Below, piece after piece: positions 40,330 to 51,025 of a stretch of DNA of 64,000 nucleotides. How positions within the stretch are numbered: the stretch's first letter is position 1; the number at the start of each line of letters is the position of its first letter. A program made the translations under genes and the position numbers. Source of the stretch: Pomphorhynchus laevis (taxonomy: Eukaryota > Acanthocephala > Palaeacanthocephala > Echinorhynchida > Pomphorhynchidae); NCBI GenBank assembly GCA_012934845.2, contig WNNJ02000950.1, positions 62,001 through 126,000 on the forward strand, given 5' to 3'. The notes beneath the pieces are model-generated. The model made no database searches, was not told where the DNA came from, and worked only from the letters and a program-made list of their open reading frames with translations.

Positions 40330-41075
40330 AAAATCACTATCACGAATCGTCCATGTTCTTGTTCATTAATACTTTTCTCGTACTTTGTCGACTTCCGTTA
40401 TTCATGAAACTCTTAGGCCCCTGTATTTGATCGTACTTGATCAGACTGAGCAAGATCATTAAAAACGCATATATCAAAATAGGATCACTCAATTCTCTCC
40501 CGCACAAGCATAATACATCTAAATCCACTCTTATTTCTACTGTTTGTGACGTATATAATTGAATATTGAATTGTATTAATTTACGTTCATTGTACTCCAA
40601 TACATACCTTATCGAGTTCCTTTGCTAGCAGATCTCGCACAGCATTATGTCTTGCAATAATCATACTTCCCTGTCAACATGAAAGTGCGTGGACAATATC
40701 AAAAACTCCTCCACATGTACATGTATGTAGTATATTGCTTAGAGTGTGTCCGTAGCGTGATAAAAAATTTCTGAATTGGTTTGGAGTTCAGAGATATGTA
40801 TTACCTAGAAATAATGGGTTGTAATCTATAATTGAAATTCAACTTGTGGCGCACACGACACAGCCGAGGAAAGAGTATGTCTGGTTATCTTAAAATCTTC
40901 CTTGGACTGTTTAATAAGCTGATCATTCTCTGCTTTTATTAGTTTTATCTGTTTCTTCTGTTTGTCTTGGCATTCAATAGTGAATATATTAGTATCGAAG
41001 TATTTTATCATTCTTATAAACCAATTATGGTCTTATGCCGCTAATGAACAGGGATTTCTATGCCTAGGCCTCCAA
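40330..41075 (-). mobile_element. Element D fragment: Zn-finger and restriction-like nuclease end
   Basis: From 41075 down: RFGGLGIEIPV, a helical linker (KQIKLIKAENDQLIKQSKED), then TCGGVFDIVHALSC and IIARHNAVRDLLAKELDKV (CCHH-type finger followed by RHN), then VEIRVDLDVLCLCGRELSDP and KSFMNNGSRQSTRKVLMNKN. Finger plus RHN plus a D..D-type core is what R2-group LINEs carry after the RT (restriction-like endonuclease). A few stops. Assignment to element D is by continuity with the pieces at 60.4-64 kb and is an inference. Confidence 0.6.
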
Positions 41076-41119
41076 ATCTTGCATGTATTGCTATAATCTT
41101 TCTTAAATCCAAACTGTGG

Positions 41120-42890
41120 TATGATACCTTGTTTCCTCCAATTTATACATTGTTTCCTCAAATTTATACCCCCTTTTCAATCTGCCTTCAGTTCTAATCA
41201 CTATACTGAGTTTGCTTGTCTAAAAGTTTCCAGTGATCTACTTCAAGCCCGCGATATGAAAAGATGTAGTGTCGTAATCACTCCTAACCTGTCTTCTGCT
41301 CTTGATATTGGTGATAATTCTGTACTACTATCTCGTATTCATCACGACTATGGTTTCTCAGTTAATACTGTAGCCTGGTTCACATCTTATCTTTCCAAAC
41401 GCTCTTTTTGTGTTTACTCAAACTCTTTATATATCTCCTTCCATCTCGCACAGTGTTCCACAAGGCTCCGTTTAGATTCGCTTTTTTCTCCCTTCTCAGC
41501 GACTGGTCTTATATAACTCGTAACTATAACCTTCATCTGATGCAGTATGCCGATTATATCCTCCTCTACTCTCGTACGCATCATCTCTGTATCCACGATC
41601 TCGCTACCTATGCATGAAATTGTCTTATGTCTATCGCCAACAATATTTCCTCTCTTCGTCTAGCTCTTAATCCTGAAAAGTCCAAAATAATGTGGATCAT
41701 CCCTTATCACCTCGACATAAATCCAACTGTTTAATCTGTTAATTCTATAATTCTCCCAATCGTTGACAATTTGATTTTTTAGGTTTCCACTTCCACAATT
41801 TCCTTTCCCTTAAATTTTTGTTCATGACAAAGTTCACGCTTCTTTCTTATTTCTTCAAACCCTCATTCGCATTCGTAGGCTGATATACTTCCGCTCTTGC
41901 CTCATTATTGTATCGTATCTCTTATTTCACAGAATCGATTATTGCCTGTGCTTATTTATCAACTCTCTCAATTCTGCGCTTTTACCTTTCAAACGTGTCA
42001 TAAACTCTGCTGTTCGTGACGTCTTGCATCTTCGTCGCTTCGACCATATCTCACATAAACTTTTCGTCCTATCTTAAACTTTCTCGTTTATGTTCGAATG
42101 CGAGAGTGGATTACGCATCTCGATTAGATTTGCTAAGAATTCAACCGATGTCATCACGATTTTTGTTTCTTGACTTGATAGGAATGTATGCGCTTGTACA
42201 CCGGTTGGACGGTTATCCGAGTGGTTCAATCACATTACGTTCATCGATTTTGAGAGGTCACAGCAAAACTGTCTATAAAACAAAGCAGTGTAAGTATCCA
42301 AAATGCTGGTGACTGTCGCACAGGGTACTTAATTTGTGGAATTCTCTGCCTGAGGAAATTGCTTCAGTCCGGAGTCTGCATTTGTTCAAAAAATTATTAA
42401 AGACGTGGATCATCAAGAAGACCAGAAACGAATCATTGACATATTTGCAGTGATTTGTTTTTTTTTGCTTGTTGACTTATTTTTCTTCGTTTCTTATTTT
42501 TTTAAACTGTGATCAGGCAAAATAGCCTTATGGCTAAGCCTTGCACGAATAATAATCTTGGCTTACAATTAACCTTCGTGTTGAATTTCGTTTATGTATT
42601 GTCACCTTTCGTCTTCTATTTTATCACTCATCATCCTACTTACACCTTGCTTATCTTGATGATTCGCGTTCTGCCCTCTTAACTCTGCTATCAAGTAATT
42701 CTCTACTTCTCCACGTCTCTCCGCACTCAACTAACAATGGCCTCCGCTCTTTTATCATCGCTGCTCTACTTGCTTGGAATTCTTTGCCAGCATAGGTTCG
42801 TTCTTCATTGTCTTTTCCACCCTTTAAACAACGTCTACATTCGTGCACTATGACTCCTCCTCAATAAATCAAGAAATGCATTCGCTCAAC
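41120..42890 (+). mobile_element. LINE B copy 2, interrupted by LINE C
   Basis: RT read over several frames: FQSAFSSNHYTEFACLKVSS (41170), LSSALDIGDNSVLLSRIHHD (motif A), VAWFTSYLSKRSFCVYSNSL, MQYADYILLYS (motif C with the second Asp changed), thumb to 42080; then after the insert LRVEFRLCIVTFRL (42575) and NNGLRSFIIAALLAWNSLPA to about 42890. Many breaks. Same family as 29.8 and 43.2 kb. Confidence 0.75.
42085..42555 (+). mobile_element. LINE C 3' fragment inserted in LINE B
   Basis: Reads RLDLLRIQPMSSRFLFLDLI, LRGHSKTVYKTKQCK, then LNLWNSLPEEIASVRSLHLF and a stop at about 42450. This is the RT C-terminal end of a CR1-like LINE unlike LINE B. Its 3' end holds TTATGGCTAAGCCTTGCACG. LINE B sequence resumes immediately after it. 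Confidence 0.7.
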
Positions 42891-43007
42891 ATCTTATCTA
42901 ACTCACAATTCGTCATAACTCGTTGACAAAACCACTCAACATGTTTTCACACGACGCCTTTCCACATTCCACTCATCTTCCTTATCTTCAATATACTTGC
43001 ATTTAAT
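42891..43007. other. Non-coding junction between LINE B and Naiad copy N3
   Basis: No feature seen. Confidence 0.3.
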
Positions 43008-43212
43008 ACGCTTTATACAAATCTAGATTTATTAGATATTAAAGAAGCGTTAGTAAAATTAATTAATCTTATATTCGTAAAAAGATATACATATATATGT
43101 TATAATAATTATAACGCCTATCTAACAAAAATTAAACCATCAAGTAAATATAAATATATGGATAAAATTGAATTAATAGAATCCTTAAATATTTTGATAA
43201 ATCAAAATTATT
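43008..43212 (+). mobile_element. Naiad-type PLE copy N3, part 1
   Basis: Matches N1 from the TLYTNLDLLDIKEALVKLIN region (motif A) to SLNILINQNY, then is cut by a minus-strand LINE B. Confidence 0.75.
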
Positions 43213-44624
43213 AAAAAAAGGATTTATTTTAACGTGGCAAATGCGTGCTAGCGCACGCTTACATGACCACAGCAAAACAAGACTGTGAATCAGGTGTCGA
43301 GAAGGTGTGAACGGAGGAGGTGTTTGAATGTGATAAAGGAGGGGGCGCGGCGGACGTCGAGAGGGAGTTGATTCCAGGCGAGTGAGGCAGCGACGAGGAA
43401 GGATCGGAGACCGTAGTTGATGGAGTAATTAGGAACGTGGAGTAAGAGGGTATGACAGAAAAGAAGCGATAGCGAGATGGGGCGAGTATTGTCTAAGAAA
43501 GGAAGGTTGATGAACGATGAGGAGCCGACAGCGATGAGACGAAAAGTAACGAGAAGAAGGCGGAGTTTGATGCGGATGTGGATAGTGGGCCAGGAGAGTT
43601 GGGCAAAATATGTGGATGTGTGGTCGAAGCGACGGAGACGAAAGAGCACTCGAACGGCGGTGTTGATTATTCGTTGTAGGGGTAGGATGATGGATTTTGG
43701 AGAATTGGCGAAAAGGCTAAGGCAGTAATCGATTTTAGGGAAAAGAAGCGATGAAAGAAGAGACATACAAGAACGGAAGTCGATAAGGGGGCGGATACGG
43801 CGGATGTCACGGAGAATTAAGTTAGATGAGCGGACCTTGTCACGGACGAAGGGTTTAAGGGAAAGGTGATCATCGAAATGGAAGCCTAAGAAAGTGAGAT
43901 TGTGGACTATGGGGATGATCGATGAGGCAAAATATACAGTGGGAGGAGATATGTTTGGTTTACGAAGAAGGATCCACATTATTTCGGACTTTTCGGAGTT
44001 TAGAACGAGATGGAGATTGGAGAGACGTTTGTAGATAGAAGAAAGACAGTTGGAGGCAGAAATGTCGATATCGTGTATGCGATGTGCGGATTCATGAGCA
44101 TAGATTAGAATGTCATCGGCGTATTGCATGACCTTAAAGGAGTAAGGTTTGATAAACGGAGATAGATCGCCAAGCAGAAGAGAGAAAAGCAGGGGACCTA
44201 GGACTGAACCTTGTGGGACCCCGCAAAAAATAGGGATGGGAGGGGAGGATGATGAATTAGAACAGACGCGAAAGGAACGGTTGGATAGATATGAGGCGAA
44301 CCATGCTACGGAGGAGGAAGAAAAGCCGTAATCATAACGAAGGCGAGAAAGGAGGACGGAGTAATCGACAATGTCGAATGCGGAGGAGAGGTCGAGGGAG
44401 ATGAGAACACTATATAGAGCCTTGTCTCGCGAAATGAGTAAGTCGTTGTACACTTTTATGCATGCGATTTCTGTCGAGTGATTAGAGCGGAAAGCGGATT
44501 GGAAAGGAGGGTACAGATTTGATGTGGAGAGATAAGCGTTGATTTGTATTAAGATGAGGCGTTCTAAGAGCTTAGAAAGAGTAGGGAGTAGTGAAATGGG
44601 GCGATATCTAGAAGGAAGTTGTTT
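43213..44624 (-). mobile_element. LINE B copy 3, 5'-truncated, ORF intact
   Basis: Inserted in Naiad N3. The 3' end is at 43213 (AAATAAATCCTTTTT on the minus strand) and the truncated 5' end near 44624. About 45 bp of the PLE target are missing at the insertion point. It is the best-preserved LINE B. Confidence 0.85.
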
Positions 44625-44648
44625 CAATGGGAGGTAATAGTAACCCAA
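43290..44648 (-). CDS. LINE B reverse transcriptase, intact from fingers to C-terminus
   Basis: A 452-codon open frame. The first about 8 residues come from antisense PLE sequence; LINE B begins at KQLPSRYRPISLLPTLSKLL. Motifs: FQSAFRSNHSTEIACIKVYN, LISLDLSSAFDIVDYSVLLS (A), GVPQGSVLGPLLFSLLLGDL (B), MQYADDILIYAHESAHRIHD (C, YADD), then FLGFHFDDHLSLKPFV and the C-terminal LAWNQLPLDVRRAPSFITFK. This is a CR1/L2-group RT. No endonuclease is present because of 5' truncation. Absence of any stop implies a fairly recent insertion. The G/C content is higher than in the PLE around it. Confidence 0.85.
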   Translation of the reverse strand: MGYYYLPLKQLPSRYRPISLLPTLSKLLERLILIQINAYLSTSNLYPPFQSAFRSNHSTEIACIKVYNDLLISRDKALYSVLISLDLSSAFDIVDYSVLLSRLRYDYGFSSSSVAWFASYLSNRSFRVCSNSSSSPPIPIFCGVPQGSVLGPLLFSLLLGDLSPFIKPYSFKVMQYADDILIYAHESAHRIHDIDISASNCLSSIYKRLSNLHLVLNSEKSEIMWILLRKPNISPPTVYFASSIIPIVHNLTFLGFHFDDHLSLKPFVRDKVRSSNLILRDIRRIRPLIDFRSCMSLLSSLLFPKIDYCLSLFANSPKSIILPLQRIINTAVRVLFRLRRFDHTSTYFAQLSWPTIHIRIKLRLLLVTFRLIAVGSSSFINLPFLDNTRPISLSLLFCHTLLLHVPNYSINYGLRSFLVAASLAWNQLPLDVRRAPSFITFKHLLRSHLLDT

Positions 44649-44898
44649 TTATAGCTTACTTATTTTTAAGCTTTATATAATTGTAATTTGTTCATAACTG
44701 TTTAAAAAATAAATCTAAATTATATAAAGATATGAAATATATGTTTCGATATATTGATGGTATATGTGTGTATTTGACTGTAATAAGTTTTAATTAATAA
44801 GTGAACAAATTTATCCAGGTAGCTTTATTTTTACTACAACTAATATTGATAATAAAGAAGGTGTATATCTAGATATGAACATTAAATTAACATTTATC
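44625..44898 (+). mobile_element. Naiad-type PLE copy N3, part 2
   Basis: Resumes at MGGNSNPIIAYLFLSFI (motif B) through FRYIDGICVYLT (motif C with Asp to Gly) to VYLDMNIKLTF, then is cut by LINE A copy 3. Confidence 0.75.
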
Positions 44899-44912
44899 GA
44901 AATTTTCAAAAA

Positions 44913-46045
44913 ATGAGTAGTGAAAAAATTACAACGTCGGAGCTTCAAAGCTCTATGCAAAATGCAAATTCTTTCAAATTTTCAAGGATTTTTGACTCAG
45001 GTATGGGTGATTTTCAACTTAAAGATGACAAATCTGCTGATAATAAGGTAAGTGAAGTTTTGATTTCTGATTCTGGTAACTCAGGGGAGCTCTCCCCGGT
45101 GCCTAAACTGAAAAATCTACTACTAATATTAGGAATTATCCGATTGAACGCCACTTATTATTTAATACATTTCTACGTGAATTCATTAATAAACAACCTG
45201 TTCGCATATTATTTAACTCTGTCAAGACAGGCGACAATCTTCTAAGAGTCTCTTTTTCATCTGGCGACATTGCCAAGCAATATATGGATTTTTTCACTAA
45301 GAATCTCGCACATCTCGGAACTTTTAACTATAAACCTATCCAAGCTACAATTAAAATAACTAATTTTCCGTTATTCCCCGACGATTCTGACATCAACAGT
45401 CTTAAGAAAACATATAAACTTACTTCAGTAAGGCAATTAAAATCCAAATCAGGCGACCCATTGCCGGTCGCATTTGCGAACACTGACCTGGACACTGGTG
45501 AGGTCATGTGTAAGAATGCTGTTAATCCGTTTATTGGTTATAATCTTAAGTGTGTGCTGATCAGTGAGGATCTTCTCACGTATCCTCACTGCAATAAATG
45601 TCATAAGTGGGGGCATTGGGCCTCCACTTGCAAGGCGCCTCCATTGTGTGGTGTATGCAGCAGTGTCTCCTGCTCCGACATGACAAATAACTCTAAATGC
45701 ACAGCGAACCCTACTTGTAGCAACTGCGGATTAGGACATCCGTCTTGGTCTCGCAAGTGCCAACATTTTACTAGATACATAAATAAATTTGTTCGTCCAT
45801 CTGCAGCAACCAAATCCTCGTTCTCCGACGTAGCTAAATCGAATCCTCCGGATAGAATGTCAAATGCGGACATTCTGTTTCTTATAGACAATTCTAAGAA
45901 AATGATTCTAAACCAAATGGAAAACCTTATCAAGCCGCTGGTAAACGCATTATTTCAATCCCCTACCGTCGCTCAAGTAGAGACCTGTCCCAAATCCAAA
46001 AAGGGGTGGATCTGCTCATCCGATCTCACCGCCCAAGGTGGGTAA
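44913..46045 (+). CDS. LINE A copy 3 ORF1 (two frames)
   Basis: 44913-45245 gives the N-terminus and 45284-46045 the core and C-terminus, with one frame change near 45150-45280. The core reads YKPIQATIKITNFPLF; the zinc knuckles are CNKCHKWGHWASTC and CSNCGLGHPSWSRKC (both C-x2-C-x4-H-x4-C), with a CGVCSSVSC element between. Role: RNA binding and chaperone in the LINE RNP. A coiled-coil-like stretch (LIDNSKKMILNQMENLIKPL) follows the knuckles. Confidence 0.75.
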
Positions 46046-46229
46046 ACTCCTGAATGGCAATATTACAGACTCCACCCAGGGAAATAAAGATAATGCCCAG
46101 GGGGCACCGGCCAATGGCGGGGTTAGTGATGGGAAGGGAAACCTTTCCACTCCTAGCTCTGTCTAGGCCGCCAGCTCCCGTCCAACTGATCTGCCACAAT
46201 GGTGAGTAAACTGAGCCTTTTTCACTGAA

Positions 46230-47455
46230 TATTCTTCAGTGGAATTCGGGAGGTGCTTTTGCCCTTAGGCCTCTATCTGGTAGAGACGCAGATGTTATAG
46301 TCCTTCAGGAGACACGGTCTATCCGTCTCCCCCAGGACATTACTCGATTTATCCCTAAGCACATTTATTCCCATTATACTCCGTACATACCCCCCTCACT
46401 CCTCTTCATCTCAAGGACTCATGATCTTAGTTAAATGCTCCTTAAGATCCTCCCTCATTTTAAACTACTCCTGTCCAGCCCTATCTTGCTTAGTAGTTTC
46501 ACTCGTTAAGAACGGTAAACGCCTCAGTCTAGCTAACATCTATATTCGTCCGGGGGAGATTCACAAGAACCGTGACCTCCTGGATGGGATAATTGATGGC
46601 GGCTATGACATGGTACTAGGTGACTTCAACGACATAACTGGTCGTTGGATTAATGCAGCACTCCGCAGAGCCAGAAATGGTTATCTTATTCATAAACCAC
46701 CGTCCCCCTCCTTTCATTGCACAACAACGAATTCTCTCCTCGACTTACTATTGCTCCACGATAAGTGGTTGCTTAAGCCCTTCTGCACGGAGCAATCGCG
46801 GCAACATCTGCCCACCTCTCATGACCTGATTCGTTGACGGATAGAAGAGGATTCCCTGCTTCGTAGAAGATTCCACTTTGATCCTATCATAGTGGCTTTC
46901 TTCCAAGCAGCTATCCAACGCTTCCCCCGAATTGGCATTGAGAGTTTAACCAAATTTAATTCCTATCTCTCTTCGCAAGCCACCGCGTTTTTATCGACTA
47001 CCTATAAAGGTCGCATTTTCAACCCAACTCCGACAAAACTCAAGGTCCTGGCCAAACTGTTGCACCTCCCTGACCTCTCCTCTTCGGCCAAACAGACTCT
47101 CTCGAAAGAATACTGGCGTACCAGATACTGGTTCCAGCTGAGTAAGGATAAGTCGAGCATTGCTCGTCTTAACCCTTCTCAGTCTTCCTTCTGGAAGATA
47201 TTTAAGAAAGAGAAGGTTGTTTGTTGGAAGGATAGAGCGTCCGGGTGGATCGGAAGTATTGGTCTTGATAGAGTTTTGGAGGAGTCACTTTCCTTACATA
47301 ACTATGGAGCCACTCAATCACCGCAACCAATTCCGCCTAGGGGAGACTTCAGAGTAGAGATAAATCCGTTCCAGATATACTCAAAGCCTGGGGGCCTCTT
47401 CCGGGCACCTCCAAAACCGTCGCTCCACTCTCTTCTCGGGTCTGTCAGCTTTTGA
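46230..47455 (+). CDS. LINE A copy 3 APE endonuclease and RT N-terminal linker
   Basis: The APE domain starts ILQWNSGGAFALRPLSGRDA and DVIVLQET near 46230-46310 in one frame, then continues in 46421-46837 (LANIYIRPGEIHKNRDLLDG, YDMVLGDFNDITGRWINAAL: the D-N catalytic pair) with a C-terminal SHDLIR. A TGA at 46836 (Trp in sister copies) interrupts before 46892-47455, which holds NPTPTKLKVLAKLLHLPDL and the pre-RT helix. The enzyme nicks target DNA. Confidence 0.75.
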
Positions 47456-48600
47456 CAGCCTATCAAAGAAGGGAGGTGGCCGTCACAATGTTATTAGCTA
47501 CCCCATCCGATGTGGCCGGCATCAACATTAGTCGTAGAATCTTTATCCCAAAGCAATATCCGATCTCATGTCCTAAAGACCTACGACCCATCTCGATTCA
47601 AAATTCCCTCGTATCGATCTACGAGAAAGCGCTTGCGCGTAGAATCCGCGATCATTTAAGTAGGTGAAATTTAATCCCTCCTGGTTTCCATGGGTTCATC
47701 AAGGGTCGCTCGGTCCATTCTGCAGTAGGTGAAGTGCATCAGTTTTGTCGGGAGAATAGTCATCAACTTGCTGTGGCTGTTTTCCTTGACTTTTCTGCTG
47801 CATTTGACCGCATCTCCATTGCTTTTGTTATCTCTTCTCTCAGGACCCTCGGGATGCCTGCGAGAATTGTTAACAGGATGGAGATACTGTTGTATACCAA
47901 GCGATTCTATTATGAAGACGACCCTGATGCGCGTCAGTTCTACCCTATTACGGGTGTGCCTCAAGATTCCCATCTTTCTCCTATCTTGTATCTTGCTGCT
48001 TCCATAAATCTCTTCAAAATATTTAAAAAGTGTGATCAACGTCTAGTGGTGTACGCTGATGACACCACAGCCATGTTCTCTGGACGCAGGTGCAAGGACG
48101 TTGTCTCTAACATCAGCCGTTTCTTTTTAAGATTAAAAGACCAGTTACCCAAGTACAACCTTATTCTAAACCCCGCCAAATCGCAGGTGGTTGTCTTTCA
48201 TGGCTCCCCTGCGACGAAGCAAAAGCTTAAGAGATTAGCACTCTCTGCTCTAGCCTCCTTATTTGCCTCTGATCCACTCCCTACCTTCTCTAGTCGAGTA
48301 AAATACCTGGGGTTCACCGTTTCGATGAACTGGTCGGCGAAAGCCGACCTGGATAGACTAAAACGTATCCTGAAGAGAGCTAGTTGGGCTCTGAAACGGG
48401 CCCAACATCTGTCGTTGAATGGGAAAACTCAAGTGCGCCTTTGGGGTACTTGGGCTATCTCGGGATTAGTCTTCTTCTCTAGAGGACGTCCCCAGAGCAA
48501 AGATTAAGGTTTCTTAAGCTCCTCATCTCCCGCTTACCCATCATAGTTCGCGCCGACTGGACTCTTCGGGGGGTGAAAGACCCCGGGTGGTTTAGTCGGA
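47452..48600 (+). CDS. LINE A copy 3 reverse transcriptase
   Basis: 47452-47667 holds DLRPISIQNSLVSIYEKALA and ends with a TGA in place of an Arg/Cys codon; 47734-48507 holds VAVFLDFSAAFDRISIAF (motif A), YPITGVPQDSHLSPILYLAA (motif B, usual QGSPLSP altered), VVYADDTTAMFSGRRC (motif C), FTVSMNWSAKADLDRLKRIL and KTQVRLWGTWAISGLVFFSR. Jockey/I-group RT; two disabling changes at least. Confidence 0.8.
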
Positions 48601-48790
48601 AAGCGGCGTGCTGGATCGGTTGGAGGGCTCAGATCCCTTTGGATTTGGGGTCTCTTTGTGTATAGTGTTGGAGACTGTCATGTCAAGTTCAAGATGCAGT
48701 TCATTTATCTGACATTGACATTATAACTATTTTGTTGTCATTATTTATGTCGTTATGTATTGTTTTTTAATAAAACCTTTATTATTAACA

Positions 48791-49530
48791 TTAATTAAAA
48801 CTACTAAAAACCAATATTAATGATAAAGAAGGTGTATATCTAGATAAGAACATTAAATTAACATTAACTAAAACTACTATTAATTTATATCGTAAAGATG
48901 ACATATTTAAATTTACAAGAAACATATTTTTGCATGAGCATTCATGCATACCATATAATATAAAATATAATACATTAAATAATGAAATTTTAAGAATTGC
49001 AACAATATGTAATGATATTGGCTTTCTTAAAAATCATTTAAATAATTTAATAGATACATATTTTAAACTAGGTTACTATAAAAATAACATCAAGCAGAAA
49101 ATAGTAAAATATATAAATCAACACAATAATACAAAGAATAAATTTAAACTCTTAAGTGGCAAATTTTTATGGATGGATAATAAATAATATACTTTGTATT
49201 AGAATAAGATACTAGATAGTTATTTCAGAGGAAATACATCATTAGCATGTATTTGGCCCGCTGCTATGTTGGGTAGAGGAGTTAGGGGCCGAAACCTGAT
49301 AGCATAGCAGTTCCTCCTGATGACCTCTAATCCTTATTCTGATACAACGTCTGTTATTTATTAAGTCAATTCATAAAAATGACTTTTATTTTTAATTTCA
49401 ATTTTTTATTTTGACTTGATTTAAATTATACAAAATCTTATAACAATTATTTATTTTATTATTTAATTTTGATTAAGCAATATTATTTTATTTTTATAAT
49501 TATATTAAATCCGTAGACTCAGTTAGCTGA
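48791..49530 (+). mobile_element. Naiad-type PLE copy N3, part 3, with 3' end
   Basis: Restarts at the NDKEGVYLDKNIKLT region, so about 50 bp of PLE sequence are present on both sides of the LINE A insertion but with differences. The RT C-terminus 48930-49187 (HEHSCIPYNIKYNTLNNEIL to KFLWMDNK) is open. The 3' end with hammerhead-type motif follows, then an R1 remnant. Confidence 0.75.
49194..49347 (+). ncRNA. Naiad 3' hammerhead-type motif, copy N3
   Basis: Same elements as 2302-2456: outer helix, CTGCTATG, GGTA, GAGGAG, TTAGGGG, CGAAAC, CATAGCAG, TTCCTC, CTGATGA, CCTCTAA. The core is fully kept; one C is missing from the GGCCCC run and a mismatch lies in the outer helix. Confidence 0.55.
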
Positions 49531-49678
49531 TTTGATAAAAAGCCCAGTCAACGAAGCAACAATATTATATATAATGTTTGCTTCGTAGACTGGACTTTGA
49601 TTCACGACTTTTATGCACTATGTATCTCCTCGACGACTACTTTAGCACCGAAGTGATGGGTAATCGGCAACACATTCC
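49531..49678 (-). mobile_element. Retrozyme R1 remnant adjoining Naiad N3
   Basis: Same sequence and same junction as 23466-23600 (CAACGAAGCAAC, TGTTTGCTTCGTAGACTGG, TTCTCGACGACTACTTTAGC-like block). Cut off at 49673 by the next element, within the stem II strand. Confidence 0.55.
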
Positions 49679-51025
49679 CACACGTTATCACGTGATTAAA
49701 TTTCTGGGTATAAATACCCGAGAAAATCTCCCTTTCAATTTCGTGCAAGCATTGTCGAGAAGCAGGAGGAAGACAGCAAATATTTTTCCAATTTACCAGT
49801 GTTCAAGAACAAATCGACTTTAAAACGGACCAGGTACCAGTGTTCAGGAATAGATCGACGGATTCAATGCAGCCTGATACAAAAACAATGTTTCAACAAA
49901 TGATGCGGGCGTTCAACATGTTGGACCTCCAAGTTTACGACTTGCAGAGTCAACAAAGGAACGCCACACAAGATATCATCACGACTCCTGCTGCGGCCAA
50001 CGAGTCCAACGCATCGGAGATACGTGAGATGCTCCCTAGACTCGAATCGGCAATCGTAAACTCCCGGGCCAAGCCTAGAGATACGCACGAACTCGCGGCG
50101 CACCTAGCAGTACTGAAGGCCATGCCGGAGAACGATATCAACTCCTATGTGGCAACGGAGTGGTTTCAAACGTTCCTCCGCCGTGTGGTAACAATCCTAA
50201 TGGCTGTTACCCACGGCTGGAATATTGTGGCACCTCAGTTACCTCGTATAACTGGGGTGTACGCAGAATATGCCAGGCGAGTGGGATTGGATTTAAATCG
50301 TCCATTCCCTATGGCTCCTTACACCTCAAGTTATGGCCCGGACAGTAATCTCGCTATCAGAACAACGACAAGTAATAAGCCACACCACTAGAAGAAGAAA
50401 AGTAAGAAATAAGCTACTTGTTGTTGTTTTCTGAAAAAAAAATATTAAAATGTTTTTCTTTTTCATATCTTATTAGCTGGGATATTTTTTGTTTTTGGAC
50501 TTATCCAAAGGAGGTAAAAGGAATTGTAATAAACTCAGTGAAACGGCGTTTCAGTGAGACTGGGGTCGTAAGATCAACCTGCACTTGAATGGACGCACAC
50601 CATTAAGAAGTTCTCTTGAGAAGAGAACTTTTTTCTGATGTAATGAGAGATAAGATCTGCTAGGGGTTATTATTTGACCTTGCTGTTCACTCCCTATAGG
50701 ATTCTTGCCTCGTATACATTATTCCTTCCATCTGATAAGTTAACCATGGAGCTAACATTGCCTATATGTATAACACTTGCATTTCTATTCAGAAATCTTG
50801 TTGTTTATTGAATACTCTCAGACAACAACTGAAGTACTCACTTTGATAGCTGTTTATACAACATAACATTATCAACTGTTTTCTACTAATGCTTTGCGCG
50901 AAAGCACAGCTATCACACGTTATCACGTGATTAAATTTCTGGGTATAAATACCCGGGAAAATCTCCCTTTCAATTTCGTGCAAGCATTGTCGAGAAGCAG
51001 GAGGAAGACAGCAAATATTTTTTAA
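49679..51025 (+). mobile_element. LTR-like element with a 183-aa ORF (fossil)
   Basis: A block of about 105 bp (beginning CACGTTATCACGTGATT, with TATAAATACCCG as a likely TATA box) occurs at 49679-49785 and again, nearly identical, at 50916-51022, as a direct repeat. Between them lie a 183-codon ORF and a non-coding part with a palindrome CTCAGTGAAAC/GTTTCAGTGAG near 50535. The arrangement suits a small non-autonomous LTR-type element, or a rearranged one with a truncated left repeat. No RT, integrase or protease seen. The near identity of the repeats suggests moderate to young age. Confidence 0.45.
49840..50391 (+). CDS. 183-aa ORF of the LTR-like element, unidentified
   Basis: The ORF lies between the direct repeats and is much richer in G/C than the surroundings. 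Its product has an N-terminal helical, Gln-rich part (MFQQMMRAFNMLDLQVYDLQ), a middle helical part (LAAHLAVLKAMPENDINSYV, then TEWFQTFLRRVVTILM) and a C-terminal part with Pro and Tyr (PFPMAPYTSSYGPDSN). Position right after the leader would suit a Gag-like protein, but no family match is claimed. It appears whole. Confidence 0.45.
   Translation: MFRNRSTDSMQPDTKTMFQQMMRAFNMLDLQVYDLQSQQRNATQDIITTPAAANESNASEIREMLPRLESAIVNSRAKPRDTHELAAHLAVLKAMPENDINSYVATEWFQTFLRRVVTILMAVTHGWNIVAPQLPRITGVYAEYARRVGLDLNRPFPMAPYTSSYGPDSNLAIRTTTSNKPHH

Larger units (their letters stand above)
44900..48788 (+). mobile_element. LINE A copy 3, near full length
   Basis: ORF1 (44913-46045), APE endonuclease and linker (46230-47455), RT (47452-48600) and a 3' end with AATAAAACCTTTATTATT at about 48770. 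A handful of frame breaks. It lies inside Naiad N3 in the same orientation. Confidence 0.85.

Noticed and set aside
44830-48860. A 50-60 bp target duplication around LINE A copy 3
   Set aside because: The two PLE segments differ at several positions and LINE duplications are usually much shorter; two PLE pieces or a complex event are as likely.
49864-50141. Minus-strand ORFs over the 183-aa ORF
   Set aside because: Shadow frames; no motif and no independent signal.
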